Assembly (NCBI GenBank): GCA_036676455.1
Contig: JAKFCW010000146.1
Span: 1-14,675, forward strand
DNA length: 14,675 bases
From: UBA4093 sp036676455
GTDB taxonomy: Bacteria; Cyanobacteriota; Sericytochromatia; S15B-MN24; UBA4093
Reading direction: 5' to 3'
Shown: one piece after another, positions 7,163 through 14,225 of the stretch
How positions within the stretch are numbered: the stretch's first letter is position 1
How the letters are laid out: each line of letters starts with the position of its first letter
Translations under genes and position numbers: made by a program
The notes under the pieces: model-generated
Databases searched by the model: none
Told to the model about the DNA's origin: nothing
What the model saw: only the letters and a program-made list of their open reading frames with translations

Positions 7163-8077
7163 ATGCGGACCATGCGCCGACTCGCCTTCATCGCGATCAT
7201 GCTCGTCCCCCTGCGCGCCCTCCCCGCGGGGGCGCTCGATGCGCCGCTCCCTCCTGCCAGCGCCTCGATCCCGTTGCAGGCCGACGGCCCTCCGGTCCAC
7301 CTCTCGGCGCTCGGACTTCTGGCGCCAGGCTCCCCTCAGTTCATCCTCGGTGAGCCCCTCAAAGGCGGGGCCTTCTTGGCCGGAACCGGCGCCCTGGGCG
7401 TCGGTGCGTACTTCGTCCTTCGCTCGATCTTCTACGCGGACAGCTTCACGCCGGGAGCCTTCTATCCCGCCGAGAGCGACGCCCTCATCATGCTGAACGC
7501 CGCGGGTCTTGCATGGCTTACCGGCGGGGCACTCAGCACGCTCGACGCCTACTGGACGCTGCAGGCCAAGCAATCGCCCACCGCAGCCACGCCCAGCCCC
7601 TTGCCGAGCGTGCGGCTCGCTCCCACTCCCGCCCCCATGCCGTCTCCCGTCCTACCTTCGGCTCCCGCGTGGACTCCGACGCCGTCGCCCACTGCCATTC
7701 CGACGCCTCGTCCGACTCCGACGCTGAGCCCGGCCCCGCGCGTCACGGCCTCGCCCTCCGTAGCGCCCAAACCCCAGTCGACCCCTGATCCTGAGGCTGC
7801 CGTCTACCGCGCCTACGACCTCGCGGCGAAGGGGCAGTACCTCGCGGCCGTCACCGAGGTGCAAGACATCCGAGACCCGGACTGGCTTCCCAAGGCAAAC
7901 GCCCTGCTCGCCGAGTGGGCATCGAAGGCCGTGGACCAGGGCCTGACCATCGCCCGGGGACGCATGGCCGAGGGCGACATGGCGGCCGCCAAGCTGATTC
8001 TCGATCGCGTCGCGAGCCTGCCTCGCACCGCTGCCCAGACTCGCGCCCTGAACACCCTGCGGCAAGGACTACGCTAG
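7163..8077 (+). CDS. Exported protein of unknown function with Pro/Thr/Ser linker
   Basis: I do not recognise this protein. From ATG 7163 it has 304 residues: a signal peptide (about 1-24, cleavage likely after PAGA), a short N-terminal module with the LAPGSPQFILGEPLKGGA stretch (53-70), two hydrophobic segments (about 61-87 and 105-125), a Pro/Thr/Ser-rich low-complexity linker (about 138-210), and a charged, Ala-rich C-terminal region (211-304) that looks like paired helices and may be TPR-like. The PGxxQFxxGE pattern followed by a glycine-rich hydrophobic stretch recalls small integral-membrane modules, but I cannot name a family. ATG 7172 is an equal alternative start; no strong Shine-Dalgarno sequence precedes either. 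It stands alone, divergent from the amidohydrolase gene and convergent on the protease gene. Confidence 0.8.
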   Translation: MRTMRRLAFIAIMLVPLRALPAGALDAPLPPASASIPLQADGPPVHLSALGLLAPGSPQFILGEPLKGGAFLAGTGALGVGAYFVLRSIFYADSFTPGAFYPAESDALIMLNAAGLAWLTGGALSTLDAYWTLQAKQSPTAATPSPLPSVRLAPTPAPMPSPVLPSAPAWTPTPSPTAIPTPRPTPTLSPAPRVTASPSVAPKPQSTPDPEAAVYRAYDLAAKGQYLAAVTEVQDIRDPDWLPKANALLAEWASKAVDQGLTIARGRMAEGDMAAAKLILDRVASLPRTAAQTRALNTLRQGLR

Positions 8078-8090
8078 CTTTCGACCATGG

Positions 8091-8128
8091 AAAACCCCCG
8101 CGAGCCGTCGAGGACCCGCGGGGGTTTT
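8091..8128. terminator. Bidirectional intrinsic terminator
   Basis: A perfect 12-bp inverted repeat, AAAACCCCCGCG (8091-8102) and CGCGGGGGTTTT (8117-8128), with a 14-base loop. The A/T ends give a T-run after the stem on both strands. It sits 13 bases after the exported-protein stop and 13 bases after the convergent protease stop, so one element serves both genes. Confidence 0.93.
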
Positions 8129-8141
8129 GTGGTGATCGGGG

Positions 8142-9941
8142 TTAGCGGGGGGTCTTGATCCCGTACAAGCCGGCGGTGACCTTCTTGCCCGACGCATCCG
8201 TCGAGGAGAGCTTCAGGTAGTAGATCGTGCCGGGCTGCAGGCCGTTGAGGCTGACCGCATGATCGGCCGACATGCCCGAGTGGCGGGTGCTCCACCAGTA
8301 GCCGTAGTAGTAATACGTGCTCGAGGTGTAATCCACCTGTCCGCTCGCAGGCACCGACGTGCTCCACGCGATGGTCGCCGAGTTGCCGCTCAGGCCCTTG
8401 AGGTAGACGTCGCTGATGGTCAGCTCGGATTCCGCGCTCGGCGTGGTGATGTTCGCCGGCGCGGACTGAGCCGAGACGTTGCCCGCGCCATCGAAGGCCG
8501 CGACGGTGTACACGTAGGCCGTGCCGGCCTTGAGACCCGAATCGGCGTACGTGGTCCCGGAGGTCGTGCCGATCGGCTCACCGTTCCTGAAGATCCGGTA
8601 ACCGGTGACCGAGAGGTTGTCGGTGGAAGCGTTCCAGCTGAGCTGAACCTGGCTGCTCGAGGCGGCCAGCGCCTTCATGCCGTTGGGAACCGAGGGGCTC
8701 TCGGTATCCGAGGGATTAGGAGCGGGGGCGTTGCCTCCCTCGACGGCGGCCAGGGCCTTGACGAGGTTCATCCGCTTGACGGCCGAGTTGCCGAAGCCCG
8801 TCGCCGCGTCACCCGAGGTGCTCAGGATCTCCCGCAGCTGCGTGTTGGTCAGGCCAGGGTTCTTGCCGAGCAGCACGGCGGCGCCGGCCGCCACGTGAGG
8901 CGAGGCCATGGAGGTTCCCGAGAGCTTCTTGTAGGTCTTCTCGGTCGTCGAGAGGATGTCCGAACCCGGAGCCGCGATGTCCACGGTGCTGCCGTAGTTC
9001 GAGAAGCTCGAACGCGAGTCCGAGGTCGTGGTCGACCCGACCGACAGGGCGTTGGGATAGGCCGCCGGATAGGACGGATTCTGGGTGTTCTCGTTGCCCG
9101 ACGCCACGACCACCAGCGCGCCCTGCTGGGTCGCCTTGTCGACGGCCGACTTCAAGACGCTCGAGCTCTGGGGTCCGCCCAGGCTCAGGTTGATGACCTT
9201 GGCGCCCATCTCGGCGGCCTTCAGGATGCCGTTGGCGATCTTCGAGGTATCGCCCGAGCCGTCACCGCCCAGCACCTTGATGGCGAGCACCTTTGAGTTG
9301 TAGGCGATGCCGGCGATGCCTTGGCTGTTGTTGGCGGTCGCCGCGATCGTACCGGCGACGTGCGTACCATGTCCCTGGTCGTCCATGGGATCGGAGTCGT
9401 TGTTGGCCAGGTCAGGCCCCTTGATGATCCGGCCCTGCAGGTCGGGGTGGTTGTAATTGACGCCCGTGTCGACCACGGCCACCAAGACGTCGCTGCCCTG
9501 CGACTGATCCCAGGCGGCCTGAGCGCCCACCTTGGAGTGCCCCCAGACCTGGTTCATCATCGGGTCGTTGGTGGTCGCGAGTGCACGGTAGATGTAGTTG
9601 GGCTCGGCGATCTCGACGCCCGGGGTCTGCTGAAGGCGCTGAACGGCATCTTGCACCGATTCGCCTTTCTGGGTGGCATACACGCCGGTGCCTGCCATGC
9701 CCGAGATGGACTGAATGCGCTGCATGTCGGAGACGGCCTGCGTCGAATAGCCGTCCTTCATCTTGACCACGACCTGGCCGGGGCGGTACGAATCGGCCGG
9801 AGCGGGAGGCGCAAGCCAGGTGAGCTCAGGCTGGCCCTGGGTCACGGTGGTCGAGACCGGCGTCTGGCCGCAACCGACGAGCCACGACAAGGCCAGCAGG
9901 GCTCCCATAGCCTTGAAGGGGCGAGTATTTCGCGTAAACAT
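8142..9941 (-). CDS. Secreted lipoprotein subtilase (peptidase S8) with two Fn3-like domains
   Basis: A subtilisin-type serine endoprotease, probably anchored outside the cytoplasmic membrane. The 599 residues contain, in order: a lipoprotein signal with lipobox LVGC (Cys24), a propeptide (about 51-115) of the I9 or fervidolysin-like type, the S8 catalytic domain (about 130-400), an Ala/Pro linker, an Fn3 domain (about 416-500) and a second Fn3-like domain (about 505-597). The triad is complete: Asp158 in VVDTG, His191 in HGTHVAGT and Ser344 in GTSMASPH, with oxyanion Asn283 in SGNEN. The second Fn3-like domain carries an unusual aromatic run (STYYYYGYWW, about 541-550). ATG 9941 is preceded by GAGAGG at good spacing. 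Transcribed alone; the terminator at 8091-8128 ends it. Its target is unknown. Confidence 0.95.
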   Translation of the reverse strand: MFTRNTRPFKAMGALLALSWLVGCGQTPVSTTVTQGQPELTWLAPPAPADSYRPGQVVVKMKDGYSTQAVSDMQRIQSISGMAGTGVYATQKGESVQDAVQRLQQTPGVEIAEPNYIYRALATTNDPMMNQVWGHSKVGAQAAWDQSQGSDVLVAVVDTGVNYNHPDLQGRIIKGPDLANNDSDPMDDQGHGTHVAGTIAATANNSQGIAGIAYNSKVLAIKVLGGDGSGDTSKIANGILKAAEMGAKVINLSLGGPQSSSVLKSAVDKATQQGALVVVASGNENTQNPSYPAAYPNALSVGSTTTSDSRSSFSNYGSTVDIAAPGSDILSTTEKTYKKLSGTSMASPHVAAGAAVLLGKNPGLTNTQLREILSTSGDAATGFGNSAVKRMNLVKALAAVEGGNAPAPNPSDTESPSVPNGMKALAASSSQVQLSWNASTDNLSVTGYRIFRNGEPIGTTSGTTYADSGLKAGTAYVYTVAAFDGAGNVSAQSAPANITTPSAESELTISDVYLKGLSGNSATIAWSTSVPASGQVDYTSSTYYYYGYWWSTRHSGMSADHAVSLNGLQPGTIYYLKLSSTDASGKKVTAGLYGIKTPR

Positions 9942-10074
9942 CTATGACCTCTCGAATCAGGAAGACCGAACGTAGTGGCCGCCGCTGATAAGCAACGACG
10001 CTCCCACCTGGGCTTACCCGTGCCCCAAAACCGTAACACCGCTCAGTCAGGGGATTGCAGCCAGGGCGATTCTA

Positions 10075-10101
10075 CGAAACCCAGATGACATGCGGGTTTC
10101 G
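10075..10101. repeat. Inverted repeat CGAAACCC / GGGTTTCG
   Basis: A perfect 8-bp inverted repeat with an 11-base loop between pdxA and the protease gene. No T-run follows it on either strand, so it is not a standard intrinsic terminator. It may be an RNA hairpin or a protein-binding site near the protease promoter. Confidence 0.5.
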
Positions 10102-10126
10102 CCGGCCTTAAACTAATGTTAATCGA

Positions 10127-10150
10127 GGCCTTGCACAGTGGAGCAAGGCC
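10127..10150 (-). terminator. Hairpin downstream of pdxA, possible terminator
   Basis: On the minus strand GGCCTTGC, an 8-base loop and GCAAGGCC make a perfect 8-bp stem about 80 bases beyond the pdxA stop, followed by A/T-rich sequence rather than a clean T-run. It could end the PilZ-pdxA transcript, but weakly if so. Confidence 0.45.
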
Positions 10151-10177
10151 GAGCCCTGGGAAAGGTCAGGATTGACT

Positions 10178-10237
10178 AGCGCCGGCGGCTATGTTGAAGC
10201 GCCCGCGGCTATGCTGAAGCGCCGGCGGCTAGGTTGA
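10178..10237. repeat. Three tandem copies of a 20-bp unit across the pdxA stop codon
   Basis: The unit AGCGCCGGCGGCTATGTTGA occurs at 10178-10197, 10198-10217 and 10218-10237. Copy 2 differs at two positions (GCCCGC for GCCGGC, and C for T in ATGCTGA); copy 3 has AGGTTGA in place of ATGTTGA. The third copy contains the pdxA stop codon (TAG on the minus strand, 10231-10229). Because 20 is not a multiple of three, the three copies put a TAG in each minus-strand frame and a TGA in each plus-strand frame. The unit centre CGCCGGCG is palindromic in copies 1 and 3. Confidence 0.93.
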
Positions 10238-11206
10238 CAGGAGTCGGACGGCAAGATTCCAGGCCGCTTTGAGGCTGCCCGGATTGGCCGCGCCCATGCC
10301 CGCCAGGTCAAAGGCGGTGCCGTGATCGACGGAGGTCCGGACGAAGGGCAGGCCCACCGTCACGTTGATGCCTCGATCGAAGCCGAGCATCTTGAGGGGG
10401 ATATGGCCCTGGTCATGGTACATACAGACCACGACCTGAAACTCTCCTTGCAGGGCCCGGTGGAAGACCGTGTCCGGCGGCAGCGGCCCGACCACGCGCA
10501 TCCCGTCGCGCTGGGCCTGCTGGACGGCGGGACCGATGGCCTCGAGCTCCTCGCGGCCGAAGTGGCCCGCCTCTCCGGCGTGGGGGTTGAGGCCACAGAC
10601 GGCGATCGCCCCGTCGGGCTCTCCGAGTAACTTCAGGCTCAGGTTCGCGAGATCAAGCGTCTCGCGGACGCGCCCGGGCGTCAGCAGGGCGCTGACGTCG
10701 CGCAAGGGGACGTGGGTGGTCACATGGATCGCCCGAAGTGGCTCCACGACCAGCAGCATGCCGTAACGGGTCACGCCGGCGAGGCCCGCGAAGAACTCGG
10801 TATGGCCGATGAAGTCCGGCCGGCGGCGCTGGATGGCCTCCTTGGAGATGGGCCCCGTGACGACGCCGGGAACCTGCCCCGCCTTGAGGGGCTGCCCCGC
10901 GACTTCCAGCACCCGGTAGGCATAGGCGCCGGCCTCGGCATCCACCTCGCCGAGCACGGGAAGCTCCGCATGCTCCCAGGGCACCGGATGGAAGCCTACC
11001 TCGTCGGGGCCGACGACCGGGTCCTCCCAGCGCACCTCGCGCCAGCGGGGATGAAACCCCACGATCTCCTCGGCGCGCGCCAGGAGGCGCCGGTCCCCCA
11101 GCACGACGGGACGGGGCCCTCCCGGCGGGAGATCCCGGAGGAACATCATCAGGATTTCAGGTCCGACGCCCGACGGATCCCCGGGCGTCACGGCAATGGC
11201 ATGCAT
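10229..11206 (-). CDS. pdxA: 4-hydroxythreonine-4-phosphate dehydrogenase PdxA family protein
   Basis: PdxA oxidises 4-phosphohydroxy-L-threonine with NAD(P)+ in the DXP-dependent pyridoxal phosphate pathway. The 325 residues match the family: TPGDPSGVGPE (7-17), TGPISKEA (117-124), GHTEFFA (134-140) and GLPFVRTSVDHGTAFD (285-300). The three metal-binding histidines, equivalent to E. coli 166, 211 and 266, are His165 (THVPL), His209 (NPHAGE) and His264 (YHDQGH). The PISKEA segment is closer to PdxA2-type enzymes than to E. coli PdxA, so a D-erythronate or D-threonate 4-phosphate dehydrogenase is possible. No pathway partner in the window decides. The ATG lies 18 bases after the PilZ gene stop, so the two probably share a transcript. 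The stop is inside a tandem repeat. Confidence 0.92.
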   Translation of the reverse strand: MHAIAVTPGDPSGVGPEILMMFLRDLPPGGPRPVVLGDRRLLARAEEIVGFHPRWREVRWEDPVVGPDEVGFHPVPWEHAELPVLGEVDAEAGAYAYRVLEVAGQPLKAGQVPGVVTGPISKEAIQRRRPDFIGHTEFFAGLAGVTRYGMLLVVEPLRAIHVTTHVPLRDVSALLTPGRVRETLDLANLSLKLLGEPDGAIAVCGLNPHAGEAGHFGREELEAIGPAVQQAQRDGMRVVGPLPPDTVFHRALQGEFQVVVCMYHDQGHIPLKMLGFDRGINVTVGLPFVRTSVDHGTAFDLAGMGAANPGSLKAAWNLAVRLLST

Positions 11207-11224
11207 GCCGTCATCGTAGCACGC

Positions 11225-12373
11225 TCAGGCCCCTTGCGACTGCCTGCTCAGTAAACCGACGAGGGCCATGTGCGCATGCGGCTCCAGGCCGATGAAGCGG
11301 CAGCCGACGATCATCCCCTCCGCATTCTCGGCGGCCCGGACCTTGATGACCTCCACGCGGACGGGATGGCGCTCTTCCGGCAAGGCCAGGCCGCCCTCGA
11401 GGACTTGCCCCGGGCTGAAGACCCGCAGCGGAAACACCGCCCGAAACCCGTCTGCGCTGAGGTTGAGCGTGAAGCCCTCGAGATCGGCCAGCTGAACGGG
11501 CAGGCGCATGCGGAAGCGCTCCACGCGGCGGCGTGGGACCCGGTGCACCTCCGTCGGGTGCGAGAGCCGCAACTCGGCACCACGCGACTCGAGGATCTCG
11601 ACCTCGCTGCGCATCCAGATGCGTCCCTCCTCGAGGATCAGCAAGACCCTGTCGCCCGGCAGCCTGAGGCCCGGATCGAGGGATCTCATGCGAAGCGTCA
11701 TGGGGTCGAGCACCTCGACGCGCGACGCGCTGGCCGCCGCCTCGGTGGAGGCGTCCTTGAGCCGCAAGACGGTCCCGGCCGCCAGCGGGGCCAGCAGGGC
11801 AACCTCGGGGCGCTCCAGGACGGCCATGCCGATGCGCAGGAACTGGCCGCGATCGCCCCGCCACGGAGGCGCAAGCTCGGCCGCCGCCATGGCCGCCTCG
11901 AGAAGGCGCTTGACGCCCACTGGCGCCGCCATGGAGATCCGCGGTAGACCCGCCTCGCTGGAGGTCAGTTGGACGGAGGCCAAGAGCCTGAGTTCCTGCA
12001 TCAGGCGGCTTGCGACGGTATCGGCCGCCCCCTCTCCCACCTGTGGCAGCACCAGCACGAAGCGGCCCTCGCCAATCGGCACGATCGCATCATAAGGCCT
12101 CACCAGGCGAACCAGCATGGATTCGAGGAGGCGTAGCGTCGGATCCGCCTCGTCCTGGGTCTCCCATGCCAGGTAAAAGATCGACAGCGGCGCGCCTTGC
12201 CGCAAAGCCCGCGCGATCTCCTCCTCGACGGTCGGAACGACCACCCGGGGCTCGACAGACGGCCTGGGAGTCACCTCCGTCGTCCCTGTTTGCGAAGGCT
12301 TGGCCTGGGAACGCCCGATGACATAGCCTCCTAGCCCCCCAAGAACCAAGCTCGCAACGAATCCTGCCAGCAT
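11225..12373 (-). CDS. Membrane-anchored degenerate GGDEF plus PilZ protein, probable c-di-GMP receptor
   Basis: About 382 residues from ATG 12373; residue numbers here use the TTG at 12391 as residue 1. One N-terminal membrane helix (about 5-26) and a Pro/Thr linker precede a region with the spacing of a GGDEF domain (about 65-190). Its active-site motif is GEGRF (107-111), so cyclase activity is unlikely, but RPYD (98-101) sits five residues upstream, exactly where the c-di-GMP inhibitory site RxxD falls. Residues about 203-285 look like the YcgR-type N-terminal beta domain. A PilZ domain follows with RxxxR (within 287-292) and NLSADG (310-315), both ligand motifs intact. I prefer ATG 12373 because GAGGGG lies 10 bases upstream; the TTG has none. 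Upstream of pdxA, in one unit. The output is not apparent. Confidence 0.78.
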   Translation of the reverse strand: MLAGFVASLVLGGLGGYVIGRSQAKPSQTGTTEVTPRPSVEPRVVVPTVEEEIARALRQGAPLSIFYLAWETQDEADPTLRLLESMLVRLVRPYDAIVPIGEGRFVLVLPQVGEGAADTVASRLMQELRLLASVQLTSSEAGLPRISMAAPVGVKRLLEAAMAAAELAPPWRGDRGQFLRIGMAVLERPEVALLAPLAAGTVLRLKDASTEAAASASRVEVLDPMTLRMRSLDPGLRLPGDRVLLILEEGRIWMRSEVEILESRGAELRLSHPTEVHRVPRRRVERFRMRLPVQLADLEGFTLNLSADGFRAVFPLRVFSPGQVLEGGLALPEERHPVRVEVIKVRAAENAEGMIVGCRFIGLEPHAHMALVGLLSRQSQGA

Positions 12374-12414
12374 CGATGCCCATCCCCTCAATCATCGGCC
12401 AACCGAGCCAAAGC

Positions 12415-12442
12415 ATCTTAACAGATCGTAACGAATTTTCAA
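12415..12442 (-). promoter_or_regulatory. Candidate housekeeping promoter for the PilZ-pdxA unit
   Basis: On the minus strand, TTGAAA (12442-12437) and TAAGAT (12420-12415) are separated by 16 bases, close to the sigma-70 consensus. Transcription would start about 35 bases before ATG 12373, leaving room for its Shine-Dalgarno sequence. The local sequence is A/T-rich against a G+C-rich background. Confidence 0.6.
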
Positions 12443-12487
12443 GATCAGATCACCGGGGACCGGGATGGTCGAACCTGGAAACGAGAA

Positions 12488-12528
12488 GCCCCGTGCCCCC
12501 GACCCTCATGGGCCGGCGAGCACGGGGC
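12488..12528 (-). terminator. Hairpin terminator after the response regulator gene
   Basis: A perfect 9-bp inverted repeat, GCCCCGTGC (12488-12496) and GCACGGGGC (12520-12528), with a 23-base loop. It begins 13 bases beyond the response regulator stop. On the minus strand it is followed by TTCTCGTTTCC, an interrupted pyrimidine tract, so termination is likely but may be incomplete. Confidence 0.65.
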
Positions 12529-12540
12529 AAGCCGCGAGCG

Positions 12541-13236
12541 CTATCTGACGAACTTGTAGCCAGCCCCCCTCACGGAGAGGATGTGCTTTGGCGAGGAGGG
12601 AACGGGCTCTAGCGAGCGACGTAGGCGCAAGATGAAGTTGTCGACTGTGCGGGTCGACGCGGGGTTCTGCCATCCCCAGACCGCTTCGAGGAGTTGATCG
12701 CGGCTCAAGACCACGCCTTCGTTGTCCCGGAAGTAGCGCATGAGACCGAACTCGATGGGGGTCAGCTTGACCTCCTCCCCGCCGACCGATGCATCGAAGG
12801 TGTCGAAATCGATCCGGACGTCCCCGAACTCCAGCACGTCATGCTCCGCCGGCAGCGGGGCGCTCCAGCCCTTCCGGCGGAGAATGGCTTCGATGCGCGC
12901 CAGCAGCTCCTCGAGGTTGAAGGGCTTGGTGACGTAGTCGTCCGCCCCCATGCGCAGGCCGTAGACCTTGTCGGGATCGTCGCGCTTGGCGGTGAGCATC
13001 AGGATGGGCATGGTGTTCGATTGCCGGCGGATGGCGCGGCAGAGCTCGAAGCCGCTGACATGCGGAAGCATGAGATCGAGGATGACCAGGTCGTAGGGGC
13101 GCGCCTCCTCGATCAGCAGGCGCTTTGCCACCAGGCCGTCCACGGCCACCTCCACCTGATGGCCCTCGAGCTCCAGGTTGAAACGCAAGCCGGCGGCGAT
13201 ATGGGCTTCGTCTTCGACGATGAGGATCTTGGCCAC
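12541..13236 (-). CDS. OmpR/PhoB-family response regulator
   Basis: A two-component transcription factor. The 231 residues contain a receiver domain (1-120) with acidic pocket Glu8 and Asp9, phosphoacceptor Asp54 in LVILDLMLP, Thr82 and Lys104 in DDYVTKPFN, then a linker and a winged-helix DNA-binding domain (about 133-231) ending in RTVDNFILRLRRSLE and VRGAGYKFV. The start is GTG at 13236: AGGAGG lies five bases upstream and the receiver begins immediately at AKILIVEDE. The GTG is one base after the kinase stop (TGA-C-GTG), so the pair is tightly coupled. All phosphorylation residues are intact. Target genes cannot be told from the window; no paralogous binding sites were recognised. Confidence 0.96.
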   Translation of the reverse strand: MAKILIVEDEAHIAAGLRFNLELEGHQVEVAVDGLVAKRLLIEEARPYDLVILDLMLPHVSGFELCRAIRRQSNTMPILMLTAKRDDPDKVYGLRMGADDYVTKPFNLEELLARIEAILRRKGWSAPLPAEHDVLEFGDVRIDFDTFDASVGGEEVKLTPIEFGLMRYFRDNEGVVLSRDQLLEAVWGWQNPASTRTVDNFILRLRRSLEPVPSSPKHILSVRGAGYKFVR

Positions 13237-13237
13237 G

Positions 13238-14164
13238 TCAGCCTCCTGGTAAACGGACGATGAAGGTGCTGCCGTGCCCCTCGCCTGCGCTGCGCGCCTC
13301 GACCTTGCCGCGGATGCGCGAAGCGGTCTCCTTGACGATGTAGAGTCCGAGCCCGGTTCCCTGACGGATGCGGGTGAGCTCGTTCCCGACGCGATAGAAG
13401 CGCTGGAAGACGCGCTTGAGCTGGCGGCGCGAGATGCCGATGCCGTTGTCATGGACCTGGACCTCGACGGTCTTGCCATCGGGGATGATGTCGATCCAGA
13501 TCTGAGGGACCGGTCCCGCGTACTTGACGGCATTGTCGATCAGGTTGACGAAGATCAGGCTCAGGGCGTGGGGATCGGCCATCACCGCGCAGTCGGGCCC
13601 CTGAACGACCACCTCGGCGGGTTCAAAGCCGTAGCGGTGGGCGACCACGGCGATCGCCTCTTTCAGGCTCTCTTTGACCGAAACCCGCTCTAGAGTCAGG
13701 TCCCGGCGCCGGCCCTCGGAACGCGCCGCGGCCAGCACGTGATCCACGAGCAAATCGAGGCGCGCGACGTCCTCCAGCATCGTCCGGTGAAAGGCCGCCT
13801 GCTTTTCCGGCGGGACGCGCCCCATCTCCAGCGTCTGCAGGTACAGCTTCAAGGAGGTCAGGGGGGTCTTCAGCTCGTGGGTCACCGCATCGATGAAGTT
13901 CCGCTGCGCCTGATTCGCCCGGATCTGGCGGACCAGCATGACGATGAACACGATCAAGCCGGCCATGATCGCCACGAAGAGCACGCAGCCGATCGCCAGG
14001 ATCCACCAGCGGCCCGCGCCGAAGGACGGCTGGCCCGAGAGCTGCTTGAAGCGGAAGTAATCCGCGACGATGATGATGTTCCAGAGCGTCACCAGTGCAA
14101 GGCAACTGGCAACGAGGATGCTGCCCCAGATGATGGGGGAGGCCTGAGACGGGCGATGGGCCAT
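13238..14164 (-). CDS. Two-component sensor histidine kinase with minimal extracytoplasmic region
   Basis: The partner of the downstream response regulator. The 308 residues have two membrane helices (about 11-33 and 52-78) joined by a loop of only about 18 residues, then a HisKA dimerisation domain with phosphoacceptor His96 in THELKTPLTS, and an HATPase_c domain with N box NLIDNAVKY (207-215), G1 DNGIGI (239-244), F box FQRFYR (253-258) and G2 GTGLGLYIVK (269-278). There is no HAMP, PAS or periplasmic sensor domain, so the signal is probably sensed in the membrane or through a partner protein. ATG 14164 is preferred because GAGG lies a few bases upstream and the open frame before it is not kinase-like. 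Confidence 0.95.
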   Translation of the reverse strand: MAHRPSQASPIIWGSILVASCLALVTLWNIIIVADYFRFKQLSGQPSFGAGRWWILAIGCVLFVAIMAGLIVFIVMLVRQIRANQAQRNFIDAVTHELKTPLTSLKLYLQTLEMGRVPPEKQAAFHRTMLEDVARLDLLVDHVLAAARSEGRRRDLTLERVSVKESLKEAIAVVAHRYGFEPAEVVVQGPDCAVMADPHALSLIFVNLIDNAVKYAGPVPQIWIDIIPDGKTVEVQVHDNGIGISRRQLKRVFQRFYRVGNELTRIRQGTGLGLYIVKETASRIRGKVEARSAGEGHGSTFIVRLPGG

Positions 14165-14225
14165 GCGTACCTCGGGGTGATGTCGCCCTATTCTCTCATG
14201 CGGGCCTCGCCAAGGCCAGGCCCCG

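Larger units (their letters stand above)
9942..10177. other. Non-coding spacer upstream of protease gene, with two hairpins
   Basis: No convincing open frame is present. It carries the region upstream of the protease gene, where I found no clear -35/-10 pair, and sequence downstream of pdxA. Two perfect inverted repeats are visible: CGAAACCC (10075-10082) with GGGTTTCG (10094-10101), and GGCCTTGC (10127-10134) with GCAAGGCC (10143-10150). No known riboswitch consensus was recognised. Confidence 0.6.

Noticed and set aside
8259..9296. Plus-strand open frame of 345 codons opposite the subtilase gene
   Set aside because: No recognisable domain and Arg/Gly-rich composition; it is antisense to an intact S8 protease with full catalytic triad.
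9942..10070. Riboswitch upstream of the protease gene
   Set aside because: I compared the minus strand with cobalamin and c-di-GMP (GEMM) consensus elements; only short fragments resembled them and the core motifs are missing.
10178..10237. CRISPR array
   Set aside because: The three copies are directly adjacent with no spacers, and no cas gene is present.
13237..13533. N-terminal extension of the response regulator
   Set aside because: The frame is open upstream, but this stretch is Ser/Arg-rich shadow inside the kinase gene; the GTG at 13236 has AGGAGG and begins the receiver domain.
14165..14225. Terminator between the YkgJ-type gene and the kinase gene
   Set aside because: A GGGCCT/AGGCCC hairpin is present on the minus strand, but no T-run follows it, so read-through is as likely as termination.
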